A DNA stretch of 6,963 nt from Microbacteriaceae bacterium (GTDB lineage: Bacteria; Actinomycetota; Actinomycetes; Actinomycetales; Microbacteriaceae): contig JAODLU010000351.1 in NCBI GenBank assembly GCA_025464125.1, forward strand, positions 1 through 6,963. The letters are read 5' to 3'. This document shows positions 1 to 4,663 of this stretch, piece after piece; the first letter of the stretch is position 1; each line of letters starts with the position of its first letter. A program made the position numbers and the translations under genes. The notes below the pieces were generated by a model, which did no database searches, had not been told where the DNA came from, and saw only the letters and a program-made list of their open reading frames with translations.

Positions 1-69
1 GGCGATCTCCCGGGTGAGGGCCAGCAGATCCTCGGCCTCCCGTGTCGGCAGCAGGCGGTCAACAGCCAT
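1..69 (-). CDS. acyl-CoA dehydrogenase-like protein, N-terminal fragment
   Basis: Only the first 23 codons are in the window; the gene continues past the left edge. The ATG at 67-69 (minus strand) is preceded by TAGGAG seven bases upstream, a good ribosome binding site. The visible peptide begins MAVDRLLPTREAEDLLAL and continues TREIA. This resembles the opening helix of bacterial acyl-CoA dehydrogenases (flavoproteins that oxidise acyl-CoA thioesters to 2-enoyl-CoA), which commonly start with a short LLPTxEAxDL...TREIA-like stretch. No flavin-binding or catalytic region is visible, so the call rests on N-terminal resemblance recalled from the family. Any other protein with a similar start is possible. 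The gene has its own candidate promoter and operator at 82-113. Confidence 0.6.
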   Translation of the reverse strand, partial: MAVDRLLPTREAEDLLALTREIA

Positions 70-81
70 CGTGCTCCTATC

Positions 82-107
82 AGTACTACAGAGGATACGG
101 CAGTACT
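82..107. repeat. paired AGTACT dyads, candidate operator
   Basis: The palindrome AGTACT occurs at 82-87 and again at 102-107, exactly 20 bp apart, about two helical turns. The right copy sits in the 8-bp palindrome CAGTACTG (101-108); the left has CAGTACTA (81-88). The two copies overlap the inner edges of the proposed -10 and -35. This is the usual geometry of a repressor operator bound by two dimers. No regulator gene is visible in the window. Confidence 0.45.
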
Positions 108-113
108 GTTCAA
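85..113 (-). promoter_or_regulatory. candidate promoter of the acyl-CoA dehydrogenase-like gene
   Basis: Read on the minus strand, TTGAAC (108-113) and TGTAGT (85-90) are separated by 17 bases, a normal sigma-70-type spacing. The start codon follows about 15 bases beyond the -10, with the ribosome binding site between. The -10 matches consensus at only four of six bases, so this is a reasonable but unproven promoter. Confidence 0.4.
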
Positions 114-150
114 ATCCTATCGACCGATCGGGGAATCCTTCCTTAAATAG

Positions 151-187
151 CTGTGCCCGCGCCACCTTTACGGTGACGCGGGCACAG
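151..187 (-). terminator. hairpin terminator of the membrane-protein gene
   Basis: CTGTGCCCGCG (151-161) pairs perfectly with CGCGGGCACAG (177-187). After one C/A mismatch, four further pairs (CACC with GGTG) close a five-base loop. It lies 13 bases past the stop codon of the minus-strand gene at 201-734. On that strand the stem is followed by CTATTTAAGG, a weak T-tract, so termination may be imperfect. Confidence 0.65.
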
Positions 188-200
188 TGTGAAGTGTGGG

Positions 201-734
201 TTACTGCTCCTGCTCGACGTCTTCTTCAGGGTCGTCTGAGACCCAGAGCTCGTCGTCGGCGCGCAGCGTCTGCCATGCCGCGTAAGCCACGCCGGCTACG
301 GCGACAACACCGATGGCGATCAGGATGTACTTGCCGGGCCCCGACGAACTCTTGGCCGGGGTGATTCCCACCTTCGAGCCCAGCTTGCCGGCACCCTTGC
401 CGACGCGACCCAGTGCTTCGCGCACCTTCGGGTCCTTCGCCACTTCGAGCACAGCGAGAGCAGAAGCGAGAGCCGACGACACGGCAGGCAAAACGTCGTG
501 CTTCAGCTTTCCGCCGGCGTCTTCAACGACGGCCCTACCGGTTGCGAGGCCTGCAGCCACGCCGTCCTGGACGCGAGGAACGACATCCTGCTTTCCGACC
601 TCTGTCACATGGGCTGTCGCCTCGCGGATGACACGGCTAGCGCGTTCAAGCACGTCTTTCTGGTCTTCCCATACGTCGGACGCCGAACCGCGAAGGTTTT
701 TCAGCTGTTTCTTCTGCTTGCGGGAAAGAGCCAC
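201..734 (-). CDS. single-pass membrane protein of unknown function
   Basis: 177-residue protein. I chose the GTG at 732-734 because GGAGG stands six bases upstream; the longer ATG-started frame (to 866) has no such site and its extra 44 residues look non-coding. Residues 1-15 are basic (ALSRKQKKQLKNLR). Residues 16-125 are alanine- and valine-rich and probably helical, with two similar stretches: QDVVPRVQDGVAAGL (49-63) and HDVLPAVSSALASAL (79-93). One membrane segment is seen at about 136-156 (YILIAIGVVAVAGVAYAAW), followed by a very acidic tail (160-177, DDELWVSDDPEED...). The helical part resembles YtxH-like or apolipoprotein-like amphipathic proteins in composition only. I do not recognise a defined family and infer no function. 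It is divergent from ppiA and followed by the hairpin at 151-187. Confidence 0.85.
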   Translation of the reverse strand: MALSRKQKKQLKNLRGSASDVWEDQKDVLERASRVIREATAHVTEVGKQDVVPRVQDGVAAGLATGRAVVEDAGGKLKHDVLPAVSSALASALAVLEVAKDPKVREALGRVGKGAGKLGSKVGITPAKSSSGPGKYILIAIGVVAVAGVAYAAWQTLRADDELWVSDDPEEDVEQEQ

Positions 735-765
735 GGGAAACCTCCAGTTGTGGTGCTGTGAACAA

Positions 766-793
766 TCAATACTCGCATGATGCTTCTTGCCAA
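766..793 (-). promoter_or_regulatory. tentative promoter of the membrane-protein gene
   Basis: On the minus strand TTGGCA (788-793) and TATTGA (766-771) are 16 bases apart, which would start transcription about 25 bases before the GTG start and include its GGAGG site. The -10 match is poor (three of six). Confidence 0.25.
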
Positions 794-840
794 AAGCGCT
801 GGATCCTGAGTGACGCCTGAGCGGCACAGGATGTGTGTGA

Positions 841-846
841 AACAAT
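841..846 (+). promoter_or_regulatory. -10-like element for leaderless ppiA
   Basis: AACAAT lies exactly six bases before ATG 853, so a transcript would begin at or very near the A of that ATG. The match to TATAAT is four of six and no -35 is convincing. It is supported by the same spacing before crgA and the sortase gene. Confidence 0.4.
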
Positions 847-848
847 GA

Positions 849-1391
849 GTGCATGTCTGTGCACACTCAAGTAGCCACCTTCACACTACGCTCGGCGATA
901 TCAAGGTCAACCTCCTCGGCAACCACGCCCCGAAGACTGTTGCCAACTTCGTGGGCCTCGCATCCGGCACCATCGAGTGGACTCACCCGGCCACCGGCAA
1001 GGTCTCCAAGGACAAGCTGTACGACGGAGTGATCTTCCATCGCATCATCGACGACTTCATGATCCAGGGCGGCGACCCGCTCGGCCAGGGCACCGGCGGC
1101 CCGGGCTTCGAATTCGACGACGAGATCCACCCAGAGCTCAACTTCAACGAGCCATACGTGCTGGCGATGGCGAATGCCGGCACGCGCTTCGGCAAGGGAA
1201 CCAACGGCTCGCAGTTTTTCATCACTACAGTGCCCACCACCTGGTTGCAGGGCAAGCACACCATCTTCGGCCAGGTTGCAGACGAGGCCTCCCGCGATGT
1301 GGTCAAGAAGATCGAGGCGGTCAAGAAAGACGGCCGTGACAAGCCGATTGAGGATGTCGCCATCAAGAGCATCACGATCGAAGAGGCCTGA
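849..1391 (+). CDS. ppiA: cytoplasmic cyclophilin-type peptidyl-prolyl cis-trans isomerase, apparent 5' frameshift
   Basis: Catalyses cis-trans isomerisation of Xaa-Pro bonds, assisting protein folding in the cytoplasm; there is no signal peptide. Counting from GTG 849 the open frame has 180 residues, a usual single-domain cyclophilin length. The active-site set is complete: FHR (R65), F70-M71, Q73-GGD, SQFF (F124), W132 and H137. The start is problematic. The in-frame GTG 849 has no Shine-Dalgarno site and gives an atypical MHVCAHSSSHL. ATG 853, in another frame, encodes MSVHTQVATF, which joined to HTTLGDIKVN at 882 gives the usual family N-terminus (HTxVAT...TxLGDI). One base is therefore missing near 880-886, through sequence error or real mutation. 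If real, GTG 849 could still give a nearly complete enzyme. Rhomboid follows 44 bases later on the same strand. Confidence 0.93.
   Translation: MHVCAHSSSHLHTTLGDIKVNLLGNHAPKTVANFVGLASGTIEWTHPATGKVSKDKLYDGVIFHRIIDDFMIQGGDPLGQGTGGPGFEFDDEIHPELNFNEPYVLAMANAGTRFGKGTNGSQFFITTVPTTWLQGKHTIFGQVADEASRDVVKKIEAVKKDGRDKPIEDVAIKSITIEEA
853..884 (+). other. out-of-frame true start region of ppiA (apparent -1 indel)
   Basis: ATG 853-855 opens ten codons (MSVHTQVATF, to 882) that fit a cyclophilin N-terminus. The conserved body starts with CAC at 882-884, one base short of being in phase. Restoring one base, for example TTCCAC for TTCAC, joins the two. Confidence 0.7.
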
Positions 1392-1435
1392 GACGCCGTC
1401 CCTGACCCAGGCACCCCTCTGATCCAGGCACTCCA

Positions 1436-2296
1436 GTGACCCAGGTTCCGGATACATCGGCGAACTATTGCTATCGGCATCCCGACAGGCAGAGTTTCGT
1501 GCTCTGCCAGCGCTGCGGTCGCACGATTTGTCCGGAGTGCCAGACGCAGGCCGCAGTTGGTGTGCATTGCCCTGAGTGCGTCAGGGAGGCACGGCAAAGT
1601 GCTCCTCGCACGCGACCGGCGGTGGTGACATCCGTCCGTCGACTCGGTCGCACTGATGCACCTGTGGTGACCTACGGCATCATCGCGCTCTGCGTGCTGG
1701 TATTCGTCATCGAACTGGTGACCGGCATGACCGGCGGCCCGGTGTTCCAGGGACTCGTGTTCTTCGGCCCGTATGCGGAGACGCAGCCTTGGCGCCTCGT
1801 CACGTCGGTCTTCCTGCACGTCTCGATCCTGCACATTCTGTTCAACATGTTCTCGGTCTTCGTGTTCGGACCGATCATGGAGCGCATGCTCGGCAGGGCT
1901 CGGTTCGCAGCCCTATTCCTGTTGAGCGGGATCGCCGGGTCGGTAGCGGTGCTGCTGATTGCTCCAACGACACCTGTGGCCGGGGCATCCGGGGCGATCT
2001 TCGGCCTACTCGGCGCGTACTTCGTGATTCAGCGTCACCTCGGGGGCACCAACACCCAGCTCCTGATTGTGATCGGCCTCAACCTCGTGCTCAGCTTTGT
2101 GCCGGGACTTGGAATCGCCTGGCAGGCCCACGTCGGCGGACTGCTGGTAGGCGCCCTTGTGGGCTTCATCTTCGTGAGAACACGCAACCGCAACAGTCGC
2201 ATGACCCAGATCCTGGCGCTCGGCGGCACGGCGGTGGGGCTGATCGTGCTCACGATCATCGGGGCAGCCATGGTGACTGCGCGCATCACTGGCTAG
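1436..2296 (+). CDS. rhomboid family intramembrane serine protease with N-terminal zinc-finger domain
   Basis: 286 residues, GTG start; no strong ribosome site is seen, and coupling to ppiA 44 bases upstream is likely. Residues 12-48 carry paired metal ligands (C12-x2-H15, C24-x2-C27, C32-x2-C35, H44/C45-x2-C48), a B-box-like cytoplasmic zinc module frequent in actinobacterial rhomboids. The rest is a polytopic membrane protein with about seven segments (roughly 77-97, 121-145, 155-176, 182-200, 207-223, 230-248, 257-280). Rhomboid signatures are intact: H128-x4-H133-x3-N137 in segment 2, the nucleophile S185 in GASGAIFG, and the partner H232 in AHVGG. It should therefore be an active protease cleaving single-pass membrane proteins within the bilayer. 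Substrates are unknown. Single-pass proteins in this window (sortase, PknB, the two small proteins) are candidates only by proximity. Confidence 0.93.
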   Translation: MTQVPDTSANYCYRHPDRQSFVLCQRCGRTICPECQTQAAVGVHCPECVREARQSAPRTRPAVVTSVRRLGRTDAPVVTYGIIALCVLVFVIELVTGMTGGPVFQGLVFFGPYAETQPWRLVTSVFLHVSILHILFNMFSVFVFGPIMERMLGRARFAALFLLSGIAGSVAVLLIAPTTPVAGASGAIFGLLGAYFVIQRHLGGTNTQLLIVIGLNLVLSFVPGLGIAWQAHVGGLLVGALVGFIFVRTRNRNSRMTQILALGGTAVGLIVLTIIGAAMVTARITG

Positions 2297-2299
2297 AAG

Positions 2300-2330
2300 T
2301 TATCCACAGGCGTTTACACAGTGGGGATAA
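2300..2330. repeat. inverted pair of DnaA-box-like sequences
   Basis: TTATCCACA (2300-2308) is a perfect match to the classical DnaA box. TGGGGATAA (2322-2330) is the reverse complement of TTATCCCCA, one base from the consensus. The two face each other across 13 bases and could also pair as a nine-position stem with one mismatch. They lie four bases after the rhomboid stop codon, between the 3' ends of convergent genes. Confidence 0.6.
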
Positions 2331-2344
2331 TTACACGGCTGTAA
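2331..2344. repeat. small dyad TTACA-CGGC-TGTAA
   Basis: Perfect five-base arms around CGGC, directly adjoining the second DnaA-like box. TTACAC also occurs at 2314-2319, so TTACACAG and TTACACGG form a direct repeat flanking that box. It could be a protein-binding site or a weak part of a bidirectional terminator; there is no T-tract. Confidence 0.35.
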
Positions 2345-2385
2345 GTCCGAGTTGCCCGCTGTGAATCTGAGCAATAGGGGAGCGG

Positions 2386-2631
2386 TCAGCGCCAGCGGGT
2401 TGTCATCAGGAATCCGATGAAGAGGATGCCGAAGCCGATGAGGATGTTCCAGTCACCCAACTGGGGCACCGGCAGAGAATTCTGGCTTACGTAGAAGGTG
2501 ATGATCCAGGCGAGGCCGATGATCATGAGGCCGAACATGATGGGCTTGAACCAGACGGGGTTGGGTACGTTGTCGCCGGCCCGGTTCTCTTCCGGAGCGG
2601 CGGGCTTCGTTCGCGTATTCGATCTGGCCAT
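2386..2631 (-). CDS. crgA: CrgA-type septation regulator, small membrane protein
   Basis: 81 residues, normal for the family. CrgA is a two-span membrane protein of the actinobacterial divisome; in Streptomyces it restrains FtsZ ring formation, and in mycobacteria it helps assemble FtsQ, FtsI and CwsA at the septum. Visible here are a polar basic N-terminus (1-25), the family motif NPVWFKP (24-30), membrane segment 1 at about 30-48, a short loop with QLGDWN (57-62), segment 2 at about 61-77, and a TTRWR end. The ATG at 2629-2631 has no ribosome binding site but has TACAAT six bases upstream, so the mRNA is probably leaderless. The gene is divergent from the sortase gene and convergent with rhomboid, as is common for crgA near trpG and pknB. 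Confidence 0.95.
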   Translation of the reverse strand: MARSNTRTKPAAPEENRAGDNVPNPVWFKPIMFGLMIIGLAWIITFYVSQNSLPVPQLGDWNILIGFGILFIGFLMTTRWR

Positions 2632-2637
2632 TCCGGA

Positions 2638-2643
2638 ATTGTA
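2638..2643 (-). promoter_or_regulatory. -10 element for leaderless crgA transcript
   Basis: TACAAT on the minus strand (five of six to consensus) ends six bases before the crgA ATG, which places the transcription start on the A of ATG. No good -35 is seen 16-18 bases upstream. Confidence 0.55.
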
Positions 2644-2731
2644 GCGTGAAAGGCCGGGCGCCCCCGATGCGGGGTTTGCCGCCGGACGGTGCTGGCAACT
2701 TTCTCCCGGCAGACTCGGATGATTGACACCC

Positions 2732-2737
2732 TAGAAT
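2732..2737 (+). promoter_or_regulatory. -10 element upstream of the sortase gene
   Basis: TAGAAT (five of six) lies six bases before ATG 2744, so the transcript probably begins at 2744. A perfect TTGACA at 2723-2728 is only three bases away and cannot act as its -35. Confidence 0.55.
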
Positions 2738-2743
2738 CGACGC

Positions 2744-2770
2744 ATGACCGAGGGATCAACCAATGAGTGA
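2744..2770 (+). other. leaderless start with frameshifted first repeat, or 8-codon leader peptide
   Basis: ATG 2744 reads MTEGSTNE and stops at TGA 2768-2770, overlapping the sortase ATG at 2763. The distance 2744 to 2763 is 19 bases; the sortase heptad repeat needs 21. Adding two G to the GGG at 2752-2754 gives MTEGDQP, a perfect heptad unit in phase with MSDGDRP. Alternatively it is a short leader peptide coupled to the sortase start. Confidence 0.5.
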
Positions 2771-3032
2771 CGGGGATCGACCAATGAGCGATGGGGATTC
2801 ACCAGTCGCCGGTGGCGACCAGCCAGCCACCAACGGGGATCAACCATTTGCCGATGCGGACAACCATGCCATCGGCTCAGACCAACCGGCCAACTCAGAC
2901 CAGCCGACGGTCAGCATGGACCAGGCTGGCATCGACTCTGACCAGCCGACCGTCAGCATGGACCAGGCCCTCATCGAGGGTGATTCAGCGGATGCTGGAG
3001 CGGGCTCGCCAGACCTCGACGGCGACAAAGCC
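2763..3032 (+). repeat. coding tandem repeat, seven-codon units (xxxGDQP)
   Basis: Successive units read MSDGDRP, MSDGDSP, VAGGDQP, ATNGDQP, FADADNH, AIGSDQP, ANSDQP (one codon short), TVSMDQA, GIDSDQP, TVSMDQA, LIEGDSA, DAGAGSP, DLDGDKA. The base unit is 21 bp; units 1, 2 and 4 share GGGGATCRACCA-like sequence. Divergence increases toward the membrane segment. Confidence 0.8.
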
Positions 3033-3791
3033 GAGACGCGCCGCGGCCGCCGCATAAGTACTGCACGCAGGAAGCCCAAATTCAGCATTGTCGGCCTCTT
3101 CGGTGAACTGTTCATCACTGCAGGCGTGCTCGTCTTCCTGTTTCTCGGATGGCAGCTCTGGCTGAACGACATCATCGTGGGTTCCAGCCAGAACAAGACC
3201 GGCGTGACCCTTGCCCAGAACTGGGATGCCCCGGTGCCTGCCCAGGCGGATCGCCCAAAGCCGGCAGACTATGGCGACCCGGTAGTTGCGACGGCTCCTG
3301 CAAATGCCCAGCAGTTCGCCGTGATGTACATCCCCCGTTTCGGTGCTGACTACTCCCGCACGGTTTCTGAGGGAGTGGGAACGAGCACTGTGCTCGACAA
3401 GAACGGCATCGGCCACTACCCGGGAACCCAGATGCCCGGTGAGGTCGGCAACTTCGCAGTAGCAGCACACCGCACTACACACGGCGCTCCCTTCAACCAA
3501 CTGGCGACCCTTCAGGTGGGCGACAAGATCTACGTGCAGACCCAGGACGGTTACTACACGTACGTGTACCGCGGTCTCGAATATGTGCGCCCGACCGGGG
3601 TCGGCGTGCTCGACCCCGTTCCCGAGACGACTGGCGCTTCGCCCACTGACCGCCTCATGACCATGACGAGTTGCAACCCGAAGCTCTCGGCGGCCGAACG
3701 CATCGTCGGTTATGCATCTCTCGACTCGTGGCAGCCAACCGCTGCTGGCGCACCGGCAGCGATCCTTGCTACCGTGAGCGCGAAAGGTTAG
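2763..3791 (+). CDS. class E sortase with acidic heptad-repeat N-terminal tail
   Basis: 342 residues from ATG 2763, which has GAGGG eight bases upstream; translation may originally have begun at 2744. Sortases are membrane-anchored cysteine transpeptidases that join sorting-signal proteins to peptidoglycan outside the cell. Residues 1-90 are about 13 repeats of seven residues, consensus xxxGDQP, strongly acidic. A basic cluster (93-106, RRGRRISTARRKPK) precedes one membrane segment (107-134), so the tail should be cytoplasmic. The catalytic domain (about 180-330) carries H236 in AAHRTTHG, C304 in TSCNP and R313 in AERIV, the expected triad. Class E sortases typically act on LAxTG-like signals; no substrate gene is in the window. 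The tail is longer and more repetitive than I expect for this class. Immediately downstream are the small membrane-protein gene and trpG on the same strand. Confidence 0.92.
   Translation: MSDGDRPMSDGDSPVAGGDQPATNGDQPFADADNHAIGSDQPANSDQPTVSMDQAGIDSDQPTVSMDQALIEGDSADAGAGSPDLDGDKAETRRGRRISTARRKPKFSIVGLFGELFITAGVLVFLFLGWQLWLNDIIVGSSQNKTGVTLAQNWDAPVPAQADRPKPADYGDPVVATAPANAQQFAVMYIPRFGADYSRTVSEGVGTSTVLDKNGIGHYPGTQMPGEVGNFAVAAHRTTHGAPFNQLATLQVGDKIYVQTQDGYYTYVYRGLEYVRPTGVGVLDPVPETTGASPTDRLMTMTSCNPKLSAAERIVGYASLDSWQPTAAGAPAAILATVSAKG
2898..2968 (+). repeat. 29-bp direct repeat with 42-bp period
   Basis: Bases 2898-2926 and 2940-2968 are identical except for one G/C change (2909 versus 2951). Both encode DQPTVSMDQA, so this is a recent duplication of two heptad units inside the sortase tail. 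Confidence 0.85.
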
Positions 3792-3795
3792 TCAT

Positions 3796-3954
3796 ATGTA
3801 CGCAGCTCTCTGGCGCCTCATGCCTGGTCCGGTCTGGCTCAGGATCGTGCTGATGGTCGTGTTCTTCGCGGTCATCCTCGCCCTTCTCGTCGTGCTCGTT
3901 TTTCCGTGGCTCAACACATTCGTGAACGTGAATGATGTGACGGTCGGCCAGTGA
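3796..3954 (+). CDS. small single-pass membrane protein between sortase and trpG
   Basis: 52 residues, opening MYAALWRLMPGPVWLRIVLM and ending FPWLNTFVNVNDVTVGQ. It starts four bases after the sortase stop codon, with AAAGG eight bases before the ATG, and its TGA overlaps the GTG start of trpG (GTGA at 3951-3954). One hydrophobic segment covers about residues 15-37, followed by a short polar end. The tight spacing on both sides, the coherent transmembrane pattern and the coupling to trpG make this a real gene. I recall similar short proteins with a PGPVWLR...FPW layout at this place in other Microbacteriaceae, but no function is known to me. It may work with the sortase, since it is the nearest membrane partner; that is inference from position only. 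Confidence 0.85.
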   Translation: MYAALWRLMPGPVWLRIVLMVVFFAVILALLVVLVFPWLNTFVNVNDVTVGQ

Positions 3955-4589
3955 CCCGCGTGCTGGTCATCGACAATTACGACAGCTTCGTTTACACGCT
4001 CAACGGATACCTGCTGCAGTTGGGCGCCGAGACAGAGGTGGTGCGCAACGATTCCTTTGGTGTTGCCGATGTGGCAGCTCGCATCGCCGAGTACGACGCC
4101 GTTTTGCTGTCTCCGGGGCCGGGCACGCCAGCCGCTGCCGGAGTGTCTATTCCTGTGGTGACAGCGGCGATGGCTGCAGGCCAGCCGTTGCTCGGCGTAT
4201 GCCTTGGACACCAGGCGATCGCTGAGGCGCTCGGCGCGACGGTGACCCACGCTGAAGAACTGATGCATGGCAAGACGTCGCAGATAACCCACGACGGAAG
4301 CGACTTCTACCTGGGCGTGCCCCAGCCCTTTACCGCTACGCGGTACCACTCGCTTGCCGTGGTCGCAGAAACTGTGCCAGCAGAACTGATCGTCACGTCG
4401 ACCACCCCCGGCGGCGTCATCATGGGCGTGCGCCACGAGTCGGCACCGTTGTATGGCGTGCAGTTCCACCCGGAGTCCGTGCTGACAGAAGGCGGATACC
4501 TCATGCTGGCCAATTGGCTGGATGTCGCCGGGCTGTCGACTGCTCGAGCCGCTGCCGAGGGACTCACGCCCCTCGTCAACCTTGGCTAA
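3951..4589 (+). CDS. trpG: glutamine amidotransferase of anthranilate/aminodeoxychorismate synthase (component II)
   Basis: 212 residues, a normal length for a stand-alone class I glutamine amidotransferase. It hydrolyses glutamine and passes ammonia to a chorismate-binding partner (TrpE or PabB) to make anthranilate for tryptophan or aminodeoxychorismate for folate. Visible motifs: DNYDSFVYTL (8-17), LLSPGPGTP (52-60) forming the oxyanion region, nucleophile C84 in GVCLGHQ, HGKTSQI (106-112), RYHSL (131-135), and H173/E175 in FHPES completing the triad. The partner subunit is not in the window. The gene near crgA and pknB is usually called trpG or pabA and often serves both pathways; sequence alone does not decide. 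The GTG start overlaps the preceding small gene by four bases, has no clear ribosome site, and is probably translated by coupling. Confidence 0.93.
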   Translation: MTRVLVIDNYDSFVYTLNGYLLQLGAETEVVRNDSFGVADVAARIAEYDAVLLSPGPGTPAAAGVSIPVVTAAMAAGQPLLGVCLGHQAIAEALGATVTHAEELMHGKTSQITHDGSDFYLGVPQPFTATRYHSLAVVAETVPAELIVTSTTPGGVIMGVRHESAPLYGVQFHPESVLTEGGYLMLANWLDVAGLSTARAAAEGLTPLVNLG

Positions 4590-4631
4590 GAACGCTCGGC
4601 CTGGCGAAGCGCGCTCGGCGGCTGGAAGAGC

Positions 4632-4663
4632 TCGGATCGGCCAGCGATGGCCCGACCGATTTT
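4632..4663 (+). terminator. rho-independent terminator after trpG
   Basis: TCGG-a-TCGGCCA (4632-4643) pairs with TGGCC-c-GACCGA (4648-4659): eleven pairs with one bulged base on each side, closed by a GCGA tetraloop and followed by TTTT (4660-4663). It ends the sortase-trpG transcript. The T-tract overlaps the pknB stop codon (4662-4664) on the other strand, so on the minus strand the hairpin lies just past the pknB end but without a T-run. Confidence 0.65.

Noticed and set aside
837..844. GTGAAACA, which equals one half of a parS (ParB) site
   Set aside because: The left half does not match TGTTTCAC, so this is only a chance half-site.
201..866. Longer ATG start (866) for the minus-strand membrane protein
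   Set aside because: The extra 44 residues have no coherent pattern and overlap the ppiA start; GTG 734 has GGAGG at ideal spacing.
1404..1445. Repeated CCAGG/ACCCAGG words between ppiA and rhomboid
   Set aside because: Short, imperfect copies in GC-rich DNA with no symmetry; likely chance.
867..1834. Long minus-strand open frames opposite ppiA and rhomboid
   Set aside because: They are frame shadows of two clearly recognised genes and have no motif or ribosome site.
2723..2728. Perfect TTGACA upstream of the sortase gene
   Set aside because: It is only three bases from the TAGAAT -10, and no -10 lies 16-18 bases downstream of it.
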